The translations under genes were made by a program, and so were the position numbers. From contig CAJKQK010000013.1 in NCBI GenBank assembly GCA_905202055.1, positions 1-38,541 on the forward strand: DNA of 38,541 bases, in the 5' to 3' direction. The first letter of the stretch is position 1. Every line of letters starts with the position of its first letter. The notes under the pieces are model-generated. The model had not been told where the DNA came from and did not search any database. It saw only the letters and a list, made by a program, of their open reading frames with translations. The DNA is from an uncultured Oxalobacter sp. GTDB lineage: Bacteria; Pseudomonadota; Gammaproteobacteria; Burkholderiales; Burkholderiaceae_D. Shown piece by piece: positions 24,290 through 31,698 of this stretch.

Positions 24290-24703
24290 ATGCTGGTAGA
24301 AGACCCGGAAGGCATCAAACAAATCATGAAGGACTGCAAGACCATCGCTATCGTCGGTTTTTCGGACGATCCGGGGAAAGCCGGTTATTTCGTCGCGGAT
24401 TATCTGAAGAGCGTCGGTTACAGGATCATTCCCGTTAACCCGAACCTGAAATGGGGTCTGAAGGAAAAGTGTTATTCCTCATTGAAAGATATCCCCAAAG
24501 ACGAAAAAGTCGATATGGTCGATTGCTTCCGCCGTTCGGAATTCATCCCGGATATCGCGCGGGACGCCGTTGCCATTGGCGCAAAAGTGCTCTGGATGCA
24601 AAAGGGCATCAAAAATGAGGAAGCGGTCAAAATCGCTTCGGACGCAGGCCTGAAAGTCGTGCAGAACCTGTGTACGATGCGTGAGCATAACCGTCTTCCA
24701 TAA
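24290..24703 (+). CDS. CoA-binding domain protein (YccU type), copy 2
   Basis: This 137-residue paralogue of the preceding gene shares the stretch FRR..-IARDAVAIGAKVLWMQKG and the IAIVGFS nucleotide loop. By eye the two are a little over half identical. The ATG at 24290 has a good AGGAG site; a longer frame from 24083 crosses the intergenic hairpin and has no family similarity, so I reject it. The 213-bp gap, with a hairpin, suggests separate expression from copy 1. Role unknown. Confidence 0.9.
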   Translation: MLVEDPEGIKQIMKDCKTIAIVGFSDDPGKAGYFVADYLKSVGYRIIPVNPNLKWGLKEKCYSSLKDIPKDEKVDMVDCFRRSEFIPDIARDAVAIGAKVLWMQKGIKNEEAVKIASDAGLKVVQNLCTMREHNRLP

Positions 24704-24712
24704 CCGGTCATT

Positions 24713-24746
24713 CCCTGCAACCGGTCTGGTGTTTGCAGGGAATCAG
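24713..24746 (+). terminator. Eleven-base-pair hairpin after second CoA-binding gene
   Basis: ATTCCCTGCAA (24713-24723) pairs perfectly with TTGCAGGGAAT (24736-24746). The stem is strong but no T-run follows, so termination may be Rho-assisted, or the stem may protect the 3' end. Confidence 0.5.
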
Positions 24747-24879
24747 CCGCCTTGTTTCCCATCGGTATTAACTGATTCTCCTGTCATGACATTACTGTGT
24801 GGTCATTCTGTTTTTCAATACCTCTTCAAGTCGCCAATATAAAAAATCTTTCAGCTAATGTTCCATCACTTGCCAAATA

Positions 24880-24908
24880 ATCCGAAATCGGATAATCTCT
24901 TTTCGGAT
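24880..24908. promoter_or_regulatory. Operator-like repeat upstream of the third MarR
   Basis: ATCCGA (24880-24885), AA, TCGGAT (24888-24893) form a perfect inverted repeat, with a third TCGGAT half at 24903-24908. They lie 33-61 bp before the ATG at 24941, as expected for an autoregulatory MarR site. Confidence 0.5.
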
Positions 24909-24940
24909 TTTAAAGTGAAACTCTTTCCGGATGGCAAGCC

Positions 24941-25381
24941 ATGATCACAGATGAACTGTATTACCGGCATTTTTCGCTGGCGCAGATTGAAAACCGCATT
25001 TATGCCGAATGGTGCAAGAAGCGGGGCATTTCGTATTCCTGGCTTCTCATTTTAGACATGATTTTGAGGGCGACGGACGATATCGAACCGGCGATGATTT
25101 CCGATTCGCTGTTCATTCCACGGCAGACAATGACAAGCCTTCTTGACCAGATGGAAAAGAGTGGCCTCATTGTGCGCGAACGCAGCCAGACCGATCGCCG
25201 CCGGGTCAATCTGTCGCTGACAAAAAAAGGACATGAAACGATTGTCGGCATATTGAAGGAACTGGCTGTCCATGAAAACGTCATCGTCGGCGAAATTTCC
25301 CGTGAAAAGATGGCTGTTTTCAATGAGATTTATGCCGATATCGTGAGCCGGCTGAAAAGCAGGTTGATGCATGGCGACTGA
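24941..25381 (+). CDS. MarR-family regulator
   Basis: This 146-residue protein has a winged helix with ISDSLFIPRQTMTSLLDQMEKSGLI-like recognition region (key: IPRQTMTSLLDQ) and the wing RERSQTDRRRVNLSLTKKG, with the DRRxxxLxLT motif. It is not a close relative of the two FUSC-linked MarR proteins. Its C-terminal codons overlap a possible upstream ATG (25371) of the MFS gene; the true MFS start is 17 bp after the stop. It likely controls this exporter and itself through the repeat at 24880-24908. Confidence 0.9.
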   Translation: MITDELYYRHFSLAQIENRIYAEWCKKRGISYSWLLILDMILRATDDIEPAMISDSLFIPRQTMTSLLDQMEKSGLIVRERSQTDRRRVNLSLTKKGHETIVGILKELAVHENVIVGEISREKMAVFNEIYADIVSRLKSRLMHGD

Positions 25382-25397
25382 GTGTCAGGAGTCGGAT

Positions 25398-26549
25398 ATG
25401 GCTTTGAGTGAGGAAAAAGCGGCTGGCACGACAACTGGCCACGGGCATGCGACACGATTCATTTTTCTGGCGCTGGGACTGGCGATTTCCGCATGGGCTG
25501 TGCTGGTACCCTATGCCAAGGCGCGTCTTGGTGTCAATGAAGCGGAACTGGGGTTGCTGCTCCTGCTCGTCGGAACGGGGGCGATCATATCGATGCCTTT
25601 TGCCGGATGGCTGACCGGCAAATACGGGTGCCGGAAAACACTGGTCGTATCGACGACGGTATTCATGCTGTCGCTGACCGGACTGGCCTGCGTCTCATCG
25701 TCCTGGGCATTCGGCCTTTCGCTTTTCCTGTTCGGCGCCTCGTCCGGAGTCGTTGACGTAGGGATGAATATTCAGGCCATTCTGGTCGAAAAGGAAAGAA
25801 ACCGCAGCATGATGTCAGGCTTGCATGGCATGTACAGTGTAGGCGGTTTTTTCGGCGCGCTGATTATTTCCGCCCTGTTGAATCTGGGGTTGTCTCCCCT
25901 GTCAGCCATTCTGTGCCTGACCGTCAGCCTGATTGCTGGCCTGCTGGTGATGGCACGTTATCTGTTCCCATATGGTCATGAATCGAAAAACAGGAAATCC
26001 TTTTCCCTGCCGAAAGGCAGCATTCTCATGCTGGGTGTCCTGTGTTTCATCATGTATATGGGGGATGGCGTCGTTCTCGACTGGGGGGCGCTCTTCATGA
26101 CGACGACCAAATCGATTCCGGCCGATACGGCGGGGCTGTCGTTCGCCATCTTTTCGGTTGCCATTTCGATAGGGCGGCTTCTCGGCGACCGGCTGGTCGA
26201 GTGGCTCGGTATCCGTAAAGTCATGACGGGAAGCGGCATGATCGCTGCCATCGGTTTCATTATCGTGATGGAAGCGCCTTCTGCATGGATTGCTTTTGCC
26301 GGTTTTGTCGTCGTCGGGCTCGGTGCGGCTAACCTGATCCCGCTCTTGTTCACCATTGCATCCAGACAGAAGAAAATGCCGGTTCCACAGGCCATTTCAT
26401 CGGTGACGACGCTCGGGTATCTGGGTCTGTTGATCGGACCAGCCATGATGGGGTTCATTGCCCATGCGAGCAGCCTGTACGTTGTCTTCGGGATCGTCGC
26501 CGGGCTCATGATTTTCGTCAGTGTCACGTCGCGCTGGCTGCATGACTGA
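25398..26549 (+). CDS. MFS transporter (YbjJ/FucP-like)
   Basis: This protein has 383 residues with about 12 membrane segments. FIFLALGLAISAWAVLVPY opens the first helix; GTGAIISMPFAGWLTGKYGCRK is the loop 2-3 motif of MFS transporters, and SSGVVDVGMNIQ resembles the family of E. coli YbjJ. The ATG at 25398 has AGGAG seven bases upstream, so I take it over one at 25371 that overlaps marR. It lies 17 bp after the MarR gene, whose product probably controls it. Substrate unknown. Confidence 0.88.
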   Translation: MALSEEKAAGTTTGHGHATRFIFLALGLAISAWAVLVPYAKARLGVNEAELGLLLLLVGTGAIISMPFAGWLTGKYGCRKTLVVSTTVFMLSLTGLACVSSSWAFGLSLFLFGASSGVVDVGMNIQAILVEKERNRSMMSGLHGMYSVGGFFGALIISALLNLGLSPLSAILCLTVSLIAGLLVMARYLFPYGHESKNRKSFSLPKGSILMLGVLCFIMYMGDGVVLDWGALFMTTTKSIPADTAGLSFAIFSVAISIGRLLGDRLVEWLGIRKVMTGSGMIAAIGFIIVMEAPSAWIAFAGFVVVGLGAANLIPLLFTIASRQKKMPVPQAISSVTTLGYLGLLIGPAMMGFIAHASSLYVVFGIVAGLMIFVSVTSRWLHD

Positions 26550-26666
26550 CCGGAACAATCCGGCTGAGGCGATACCGCCACAATGCACGAAATTTTTGCC
26601 GGCAGCTGACAGTGCACAAACCCGAAATGTCCGAAAAATCAGGCTTACACGGTACAATAGCGCATC

Positions 26667-27365
26667 ATGTTGACCATCATAGCTATAGATACTTCTTCCG
26701 ACGTGGCTTCCGTTGCGCTTTCGCGTGGAGAAAAACTTCGTTCCCTGTCCAGTGAAGGTTTTTCCACGCATTCCTTGTCCACACTGCCGATGTTGCAGCA
26801 GTTGCTCAAAGAGGAAGGGATTGAAATAAAGGACATCGATGCCATCGCTTTCGGCTGCGGCCCGGGTTCGTTTACCGGTTTGCGCACGGCATGCGGCATC
26901 GCACAGGGCCTGTCCTTCGGTGCGTCAATTCCGGTTATTCCGGTGGTGACTCTGGAAGCGATGGCCGAAGCCTGCCGCCTGAAAAATGGTACCGATACGG
27001 TTCTGGCTCTGCTGGACGCCCGCATGCAGGAAGTATACTGGGGCGAATACCGGTATGAAAACGGACGCTGGAAAACGATTGCCGAACCGTCCCTTTCTGC
27101 CGCAGCTGACGTCATGCCGACCGGAAATCCTTCCTTTTGCGGCAATGGCCTGACCGCGTATGCCGGTGCTCTGGAAACAATTGTCGGGAAAAGCCCGCAT
27201 TATCCCGATATCATCCCCCATGCAGAAGCGATAGCCAGCCTCGGCAAGGAACGCTTTTTACGCGGGGAAACGATCAGGGCCGCCGAAATCGAACCGCTTT
27301 ACCTCAGGAACAAGGTGGCGTTGAAAACGGCCGAGCGGCTGGCCTTGAAGGAAAAAAGCGAATGA
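26667..27365 (+). CDS. tsaB: tRNA t6A37 threonylcarbamoyladenosine biosynthesis protein TsaB
   Basis: This 232-residue ASKHA-fold protein has IIAIDTSSDVASVAL at its start, THSLSTLPM, and AFGCGPGSFTGLRTACGIAQ (about residues 61-80), the defining TsaB block. TsaB forms a complex with TsaD and TsaE that makes t6A at A37 of tRNAs reading ANN codons; TsaB itself is a scaffold without catalysis. The family length is about 230. rimI overlaps its stop by 4 bp (ATGA), the usual arrangement. TACAAT at 26653-26658 may be its -10, which would leave only a very short leader. Confidence 0.95.
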   Translation: MLTIIAIDTSSDVASVALSRGEKLRSLSSEGFSTHSLSTLPMLQQLLKEEGIEIKDIDAIAFGCGPGSFTGLRTACGIAQGLSFGASIPVIPVVTLEAMAEACRLKNGTDTVLALLDARMQEVYWGEYRYENGRWKTIAEPSLSAAADVMPTGNPSFCGNGLTAYAGALETIVGKSPHYPDIIPHAEAIASLGKERFLRGETIRAAEIEPLYLRNKVALKTAERLALKEKSE

Positions 27366-27859
27366 GCGGTGAAGGGAACCTTACGCCACCGGCTCCGGCT
27401 CATGACGGTGAAACCGTCGAATTGCTGAAGTTCGAGCCGATGCTGATCAAGGATCTGCACGAAGTCTATTACATCGAGCAGAGCGTGTTTTCCTATTACT
27501 GGAATTACCGCAATTTCCTGAGTTCGGTCGCTCAGCAAGACGATGGCTGGGTCATGCGCAACGAAGCAGGCAAACTGATCGGCTATTTCATCCTGCAGGA
27601 AATCGTCGATGAAATGCATTTGCTGAAAATCGCCGTCGATGAAAATTTTCATGGCAGGGGATACGGTCGGCTTCTGATGGACAAGGCGGTCGAAGTCGCG
27701 CGGGATGCGGAGATGGAATCGGTGTTGCTGGAAGTCCGGTCTTCCAACGAACCAGCCGTCGGACTGTACAAAAAAACGGGATTTACCACCATTGGCGTAA
27801 GGAAGGGATATTACGTCGATCCAAAAGAAGACGCCCTTGTCATGAGGCTGATGCTGTGA
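27362..27859 (+). CDS. rimI: Ribosomal protein S18-alanine N-acetyltransferase RimI
   Basis: This protein has 165 residues. The GNAT core has MHLLKIAVDENFHGRGYGRLLMD (acetyl-CoA loop HGRGYGR), LLEVRSSNEPAVGLYKKTGF and IGVRKGYY, the RimI hallmarks. The start ATG at 27362 overlaps the tsaB stop; a longer frame open from 27137 overlaps tsaB and is not used. The first 20 residues are a non-conserved extension. RimI acetylates the N-terminal alanine of S18. The udg gene follows 10 bp later. Confidence 0.93.
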   Translation: MSGEGNLTPPAPAHDGETVELLKFEPMLIKDLHEVYYIEQSVFSYYWNYRNFLSSVAQQDDGWVMRNEAGKLIGYFILQEIVDEMHLLKIAVDENFHGRGYGRLLMDKAVEVARDAEMESVLLEVRSSNEPAVGLYKKTGFTTIGVRKGYYVDPKEDALVMRLML

Positions 27860-27869
27860 GGACTATGTG

Positions 27870-28784
27870 ATGAGCGAACTGGACGAAACGACGCGCAGGA
27901 AATATCTGGAAGAGATGGGGATTACCGTCTGGTCGTCGCGTGCCTTGCAGGCAGGTGATGAATCTGTCGGGGCAACTGCTGAAAAGGCTGTGCCTGACCC
28001 TGTACGGAAAGCAATTCCGGTACCCGGGGTTTCGAATGTGGCTGTGGATAGTGCGGATATTCCCATTCCCGAACCGTTGCCGATGGAAGCGTTTGCAGAT
28101 GATTTTTCATCCTTGCCTGCTGAAATGGATATCCCTTCGGATACAGGCCTTCCCACATCTTCTCCTGCATCCATCCCGCCCGGAGGCGATACATGGGAAG
28201 GGCTTCTGGACGAAATCAACCATTGCGAACGTTGCCATCTCTGCAAGACACGCAATAAAATCGTTCCCGGAGTCGGGGATCGCAATGCGGGATGGCTCTT
28301 CGTCGGCGAAGGCCCGGGTTTTCATGAAGATCAGCAGGGCGAACCGTTTGTTGGCCGTTCCGGGAAATTGCTCGATTCCATGATGGCGGCCATGCACATG
28401 AAACGGGGAGACAATGTTTACATCGCCAACGTCGTCAAGTGCCGCGCCACGAATGAGTTCGCGAAAGATCGCCAGCCGACGGAAGAAGAAGCCGCTTTCT
28501 GTATGCCGTATCTGGAACGCCAGATCAGTCTGATCAAACCGAAAATCATGGTCGCACTCGGCAAGACCGCCGCGTGTGCCTTGTTGAATACCGGTCGTGA
28601 AGTGACGCTGGGGTCCCTGCGGAACAAGACGCATGTTTTCAGGGCAGGGGGTCGCGAGATTCCCCTCATCGTGACGTATCATCCTTCGTATCTGTTGCGC
28701 ACTCCAGGTGGCAAGAAACAGGCATGGCAGGACTTGTGTACGGCAATGGACATTTACGATGGGGAAGTGAAAAAGGAAAACTGA
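27870..28784 (+). CDS. Type 4 (4Fe-4S) uracil-DNA glycosylase
   Basis: This protein has 304 residues, with an N-terminal extension of about 105 residues rich in Pro, Ser and acidic residues. The family 4 domain follows: CERCHLCKTRNKIVPGVGD with the CxxC pair, FVGEGPGFHEDQQGEPFVG (active site GEGPG), VKC and a fourth Cys in EEEAAFCMPYL, then VTYHPSYLLR (the HPS motif). The four Cys would hold a 4Fe-4S cluster. It excises uracil from DNA. The gap between the third and fourth Cys is 19 residues, longer than usual. It follows rimI by 10 bp, in the tsaB-rimI-udg cluster. A GTG at 27867 is an alternative start. Confidence 0.93.
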   Translation: MSELDETTRRKYLEEMGITVWSSRALQAGDESVGATAEKAVPDPVRKAIPVPGVSNVAVDSADIPIPEPLPMEAFADDFSSLPAEMDIPSDTGLPTSSPASIPPGGDTWEGLLDEINHCERCHLCKTRNKIVPGVGDRNAGWLFVGEGPGFHEDQQGEPFVGRSGKLLDSMMAAMHMKRGDNVYIANVVKCRATNEFAKDRQPTEEEAAFCMPYLERQISLIKPKIMVALGKTAACALLNTGREVTLGSLRNKTHVFRAGGREIPLIVTYHPSYLLRTPGGKKQAWQDLCTAMDIYDGEVKKEN

Positions 28785-28811
28785 GACAAAACCGGTCCGT
28801 TTTCAGGTATC

Positions 28812-28850
28812 AAAAGGCAGTCCGATATCCATTGGCTGCCTTTTCGTTTT
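28812..28850. terminator. Bidirectional terminator between udg and tag
   Basis: AAAAGGCAG (28812-28820) pairs perfectly with CTGCCTTTT (28836-28844) around a 15-base loop, with T-rich sequence on both sides. It serves the convergent udg and tag genes. Confidence 0.7.
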
Positions 28851-29417
28851 CTATTCTTTAAACCGGAAACAATCTTTTGTGTGGTCATTTACCAGCCCGG
28901 TTGCCTGCATAAAGGCATACACAATCGTGGAACCCACAAAAGTCATTCCTCTTTTTTTCAAATCCTTCGATAATTTATCGCTTTCGGGAGATGTTGCCGG
29001 AACTTCAGAAATGGTTTGCCGGTTATGGCAAACAGGTGCTTCGCCAACTAAGCTCCGGATGTATCGGTCGAAACTGCCGAATTCCTTTTGTATGTCGATA
29101 AACACCCGGGCATTTTTTCTGACCGAGAAAACCTTCAACCGGTTTCTGATTATTTCCGGGTTCTGAAGTGTTTCCTCCAGTTCCTCATCGCTCATTTTCG
29201 CGCATTTTTCGACATCGAAGTCATGAAAGGTCTTTCGGTAGCCTTCTCTTTTCTTCAAAACGGTTTCCCAGCTCAATCCTGCCTGCGCGCCTTCCAGTAT
29301 CAGAAACTCAAAATACGTCCTGTCCTCGTGCACAGGCACGCCCCATTCTTCATCGTGGTATCTTTGATAGAGCGGGTTGTTTTCAGGAACCCAGGCACAA
29401 CGTTTGATTTTGTCCAT
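28851..29417 (-). CDS. tag: DNA-3-methyladenine glycosylase I
   Basis: This protein has 188 residues. Family features are RCAWVPENNPLYQRYHDEEWG with Cys-7 and the His of the zinc site, ILEGAQAGLSWETVLKKRE with the HhH-type alpha-helical core, and GMTFVGSTIVYAFMQATG. NDHTKDCF carries the closing H-x3-C zinc ligands. It removes 3-methyladenine from alkylated DNA. The start at 29417 (MDKIKRC) has GGGAG upstream; the longer frame from 29471 adds unrelated residues. Confidence 0.95.
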   Translation of the reverse strand: MDKIKRCAWVPENNPLYQRYHDEEWGVPVHEDRTYFEFLILEGAQAGLSWETVLKKREGYRKTFHDFDVEKCAKMSDEELEETLQNPEIIRNRLKVFSVRKNARVFIDIQKEFGSFDRYIRSLVGEAPVCHNRQTISEVPATSPESDKLSKDLKKRGMTFVGSTIVYAFMQATGLVNDHTKDCFRFKE

Positions 29418-29552
29418 ATTTTTGTTCTCCCGGGTTTGTAAACCCTCTCTTGACGACGCTACACTTGCCACTCATGCGGAATTAAAGCGTTGTCGTGGTT
29501 TCCTGTCCCGATCTTCACCTGTTGAAAAGAAAGTATAAAACGCTATTTCTTT

Positions 29553-29969
29553 TCATTTGGGCTGAGGTCGGGTGACGAACCCGAGTTTTTCGATGCCGGC
29601 ACGCTGCGCGGCAGCCATGATTTTCACGACTTCTTCATAAGCGACACGCCTGTCGCCGTAAAGACGGATTTCCGGTTGCTCTTCTTGTGCAGCTACTTCG
29701 GCAAGGGCATTTTCAAGTTGTGCATCATTGATGTGCTTGCCGTTCCAGTAAACCGAGCCGTCACCGGCGACCGAAATGGAAATGGATTTCGGATCGGTTG
29801 CTGTATTGAGCTTTTGTGTTTTGGGCAAATCGACCTTGACGGAGTGGGTCAGTACCGGGACCGTCAAAATGAAAATCACCAGCAGCACGAGCATGACGTC
29901 CACCAGCGGCGTGACGTTGATCTCGCTCATGACGTCTTCCTGATCGTTCAGGCCTCCACCGAAAGCCAT
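29553..29969 (-). CDS. exbD: ExbD/TolR-type biopolymer transport protein
   Basis: This 138-residue protein has a short cytosolic N-terminus, MSEINVTPLVDVMLVLLVIFI with the membrane Asp that carries protons (residue about 24), then a periplasmic domain of about 95 residues. With ExbB it uses the proton gradient to power TonB. It starts 1 bp after exbB ends, so the two are translationally coupled. It is the last gene of the tonB-exbB-exbD operon. Confidence 0.94.
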   Translation of the reverse strand: MAFGGGLNDQEDVMSEINVTPLVDVMLVLLVIFILTVPVLTHSVKVDLPKTQKLNTATDPKSISISVAGDGSVYWNGKHINDAQLENALAEVAAQEEQPEIRLYGDRRVAYEEVVKIMAAAQRAGIEKLGFVTRPQPK

Positions 29970-29970
29970 T

Positions 29971-30675
29971 TTATGCCTCCTTGCCAGATGTTTTGGATGC
30001 GGTCGCCGTACCGGTCAGGAAATAAGCGTACAGCTGGCGTGCAAAACGGTTCAGTTGTCCTACTAGCCGGCGGTTGATCCGGATAAGGGCGTTGTATCCG
30101 AGTACGGCCGGAATGGCGACCGCCAGCCCGAGTGCTGTCATGATCAGCGATTCGCCGACGGGGCCGGCGATCTTGTCGATGGATGCCTGTCCGGAAATAC
30201 CGATGGATACCAGCGCGTGATAAATCCCCCAGACCGTGCCGAACAGGCCGATAAACGGGGCCGTCGCGCCAATGGAAGCCAGCATGGAAAGGCCACTCTG
30301 CATTTTTGCCGTACTGTCGTCGATCGAACCTCTCAGGCTTTCGGTTAGCCATTCGGGCAGCCCGATTTTCGACTGCAAATTCCGTGCGCCAGCTTCATGC
30401 AGGCTGGCGGCTTGCCAGCCCTCTGCGGCAAGTGCATGAAAGGGATTGTCGTCCGGAACGGTTGTGAGACTTTCCAGCCCCTGTGCGAATGTGGGGGCAT
30501 TCCAGAAGGCAGGCACCCGTTTCGAAAGGCCATAGAGTTTCCATGCCCGCCATGCCCGCGAGACGATGATTGTCCAGGATACCACCGACATGACGAGGAG
30601 CAGCAGGGCAACGAACTTGATGATCCAGCCTCCCTGATTCCAGAGTGCCATGATGCCGTAGGGATTGTTTTCCAT
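29971..30675 (-). CDS. exbB: ExbB/TolQ-type proton channel protein
   Basis: This 234-residue protein has one membrane segment at about residues 15-40 and two more near residues 125-150 and 165-200. The MotA/TolQ/ExbB domain contains LSMLASIGATAPFIGLFGTVWGIYHALVSIG (key: ATAPFIGLFGTVWGI) and GPVGESLIMTALGLAVAIPA. The pattern fits ExbB better than TolQ because exbD and tonB flank it and no tolR/tolA/tolB is present. It starts about 26 bp after tonB ends. Confidence 0.93.
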   Translation of the reverse strand: MENNPYGIMALWNQGGWIIKFVALLLLVMSVVSWTIIVSRAWRAWKLYGLSKRVPAFWNAPTFAQGLESLTTVPDDNPFHALAAEGWQAASLHEAGARNLQSKIGLPEWLTESLRGSIDDSTAKMQSGLSMLASIGATAPFIGLFGTVWGIYHALVSIGISGQASIDKIAGPVGESLIMTALGLAVAIPAVLGYNALIRINRRLVGQLNRFARQLYAYFLTGTATASKTSGKEA

Positions 30676-30701
30676 TCTTGTCTTTTCCGTTCTTGTTCTA
30701 T

Positions 30702-31532
30702 TCAGTCGTCCAGCGAGAACCGGATGGGTTGTGCGTACCAGTAAGGTATCGGTTTGCCGTTTCGTTTGGCTGGCACGTAGCGCCAGTGGCGTACTGTTTT
30801 CATGGCCGAGTCGTCCAGCCTCGGAAATCCGCTTGACCGTTTCAGTTTCACTTCATCTACCCGGCCATCCGCCTGAATGTGAACCGAGAGAAGGACGGTG
30901 CCTTCTTCGCTCATTCGGCGAGAAACGGCAGGATACGGCGGTTTGGGGTTGCTGAAGAAACCGGCATCCGTGTAGGGGCCCGAAAACCCGCTGCCGCCTT
31001 TTCCGGAACCTCCGGTTATATTGGTACCGTTGCCCGTTCCGTGTCCTGATCCATTGCCGGTACTGTTTGCCGGGGCCGGACGGCCTTTTGATGCGGCGGC
31101 CGGAGCCGGAATGGCTGTACCTGACGTGTCGGCTGCCTTTTTTTCAGGAGAGGAAAGGGGGGATGGAGCGGAATTATTTACCGGTTCTGTAACGGAAGCT
31201 GTTTCCGTTGGTCCGGTATGATGCCTTTTTTCTTTCCGGTTGAGAAATTCATGCATTTTCGTTTGTTTTTCCCTGCCGGGTGAACCACCGGCAGATTGCG
31301 GAGTACCCGTTTCGACGCCTTTTGTGCCCGTACCGGTTCCGGAGCCTTCAGCGAGCAGTATTCCCGTCATGGGGGGCGTGATATCGGATTCCGGCTTGCT
31401 TCCACCCAAACCGACCCAGCCAATCAAAAGAAGGTGGCAGGCCAGCACGGCACCCAGACTGGCTTTCACTTCCCTTGAGAAGGAAAAAGTCTGTGTTTGA
31501 ATGGTAAACGAACGGGTCTGTCCTGAATTCAT
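30702..31532 (-). CDS. tonB: TonB-family energy transducer
   Basis: This protein has 276 residues from the ATG at 31532. A cytosolic stretch is followed by a membrane helix at about residues 22-43 (SLGAVLACHLLLIGWVGL). A long periplasmic linker and the TonB C-terminal domain (YPAVSRRMSEEGTVLLSVHI, VDEVKLKRSSGFPRLDDSA, RHWRYVPAKRNGKPI) follow. TonB carries energy from ExbB/ExbD to outer membrane receptors. Unlike classic TonB, the linker is Gly/Thr/Ser/Asn-rich (for example GSGTGTGTKG and GNGSGHGTGNGTN) with few Pro-Glu/Pro-Lys repeats. No Fur-box-like sequence is evident upstream. A longer frame starts at 31589, but the ATG at 31532 keeps the N-terminus near typical length. Confidence 0.9.
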   Translation of the reverse strand: MNSGQTRSFTIQTQTFSFSREVKASLGAVLACHLLLIGWVGLGGSKPESDITPPMTGILLAEGSGTGTGTKGVETGTPQSAGGSPGREKQTKMHEFLNRKEKRHHTGPTETASVTEPVNNSAPSPLSSPEKKAADTSGTAIPAPAAASKGRPAPANSTGNGSGHGTGNGTNITGGSGKGGSGFSGPYTDAGFFSNPKPPYPAVSRRMSEEGTVLLSVHIQADGRVDEVKLKRSSGFPRLDDSAMKTVRHWRYVPAKRNGKPIPYWYAQPIRFSLDD

Positions 31533-31641
31533 CGAAAAAAGTCTGCAAAAGAATACCGTGTCGGCGATAAAAATACCGGGCAATAACAACGGCTATTGTA
31601 TCGTCGAAAGCCACCGAAGAATATACGATCGACCAAGCCAC

Positions 31642-31671
31642 TTGCCAGAAAGCATTGCCACAGAGTATAAA
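31642..31671 (+). promoter_or_regulatory. Predicted promoter of the Bcr/CflA-type exporter
   Basis: TTGCCA (31642-31647), an 18-bp spacer and TATAAA (31666-31671) give a good sigma-70 promoter, with about 20 nt before the ATG at 31699. This supports that start. Confidence 0.5.
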
Positions 31672-31698
31672 GATTGTTTTTTCTCTCTTCACACGGAA

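Noticed and set aside
31581..31598. Imperfect inverted repeat CAATA...TATTG between tonB and the MFS gene
   Set aside because: Not a Fur box and not well placed over either predicted promoter; short enough to be chance.
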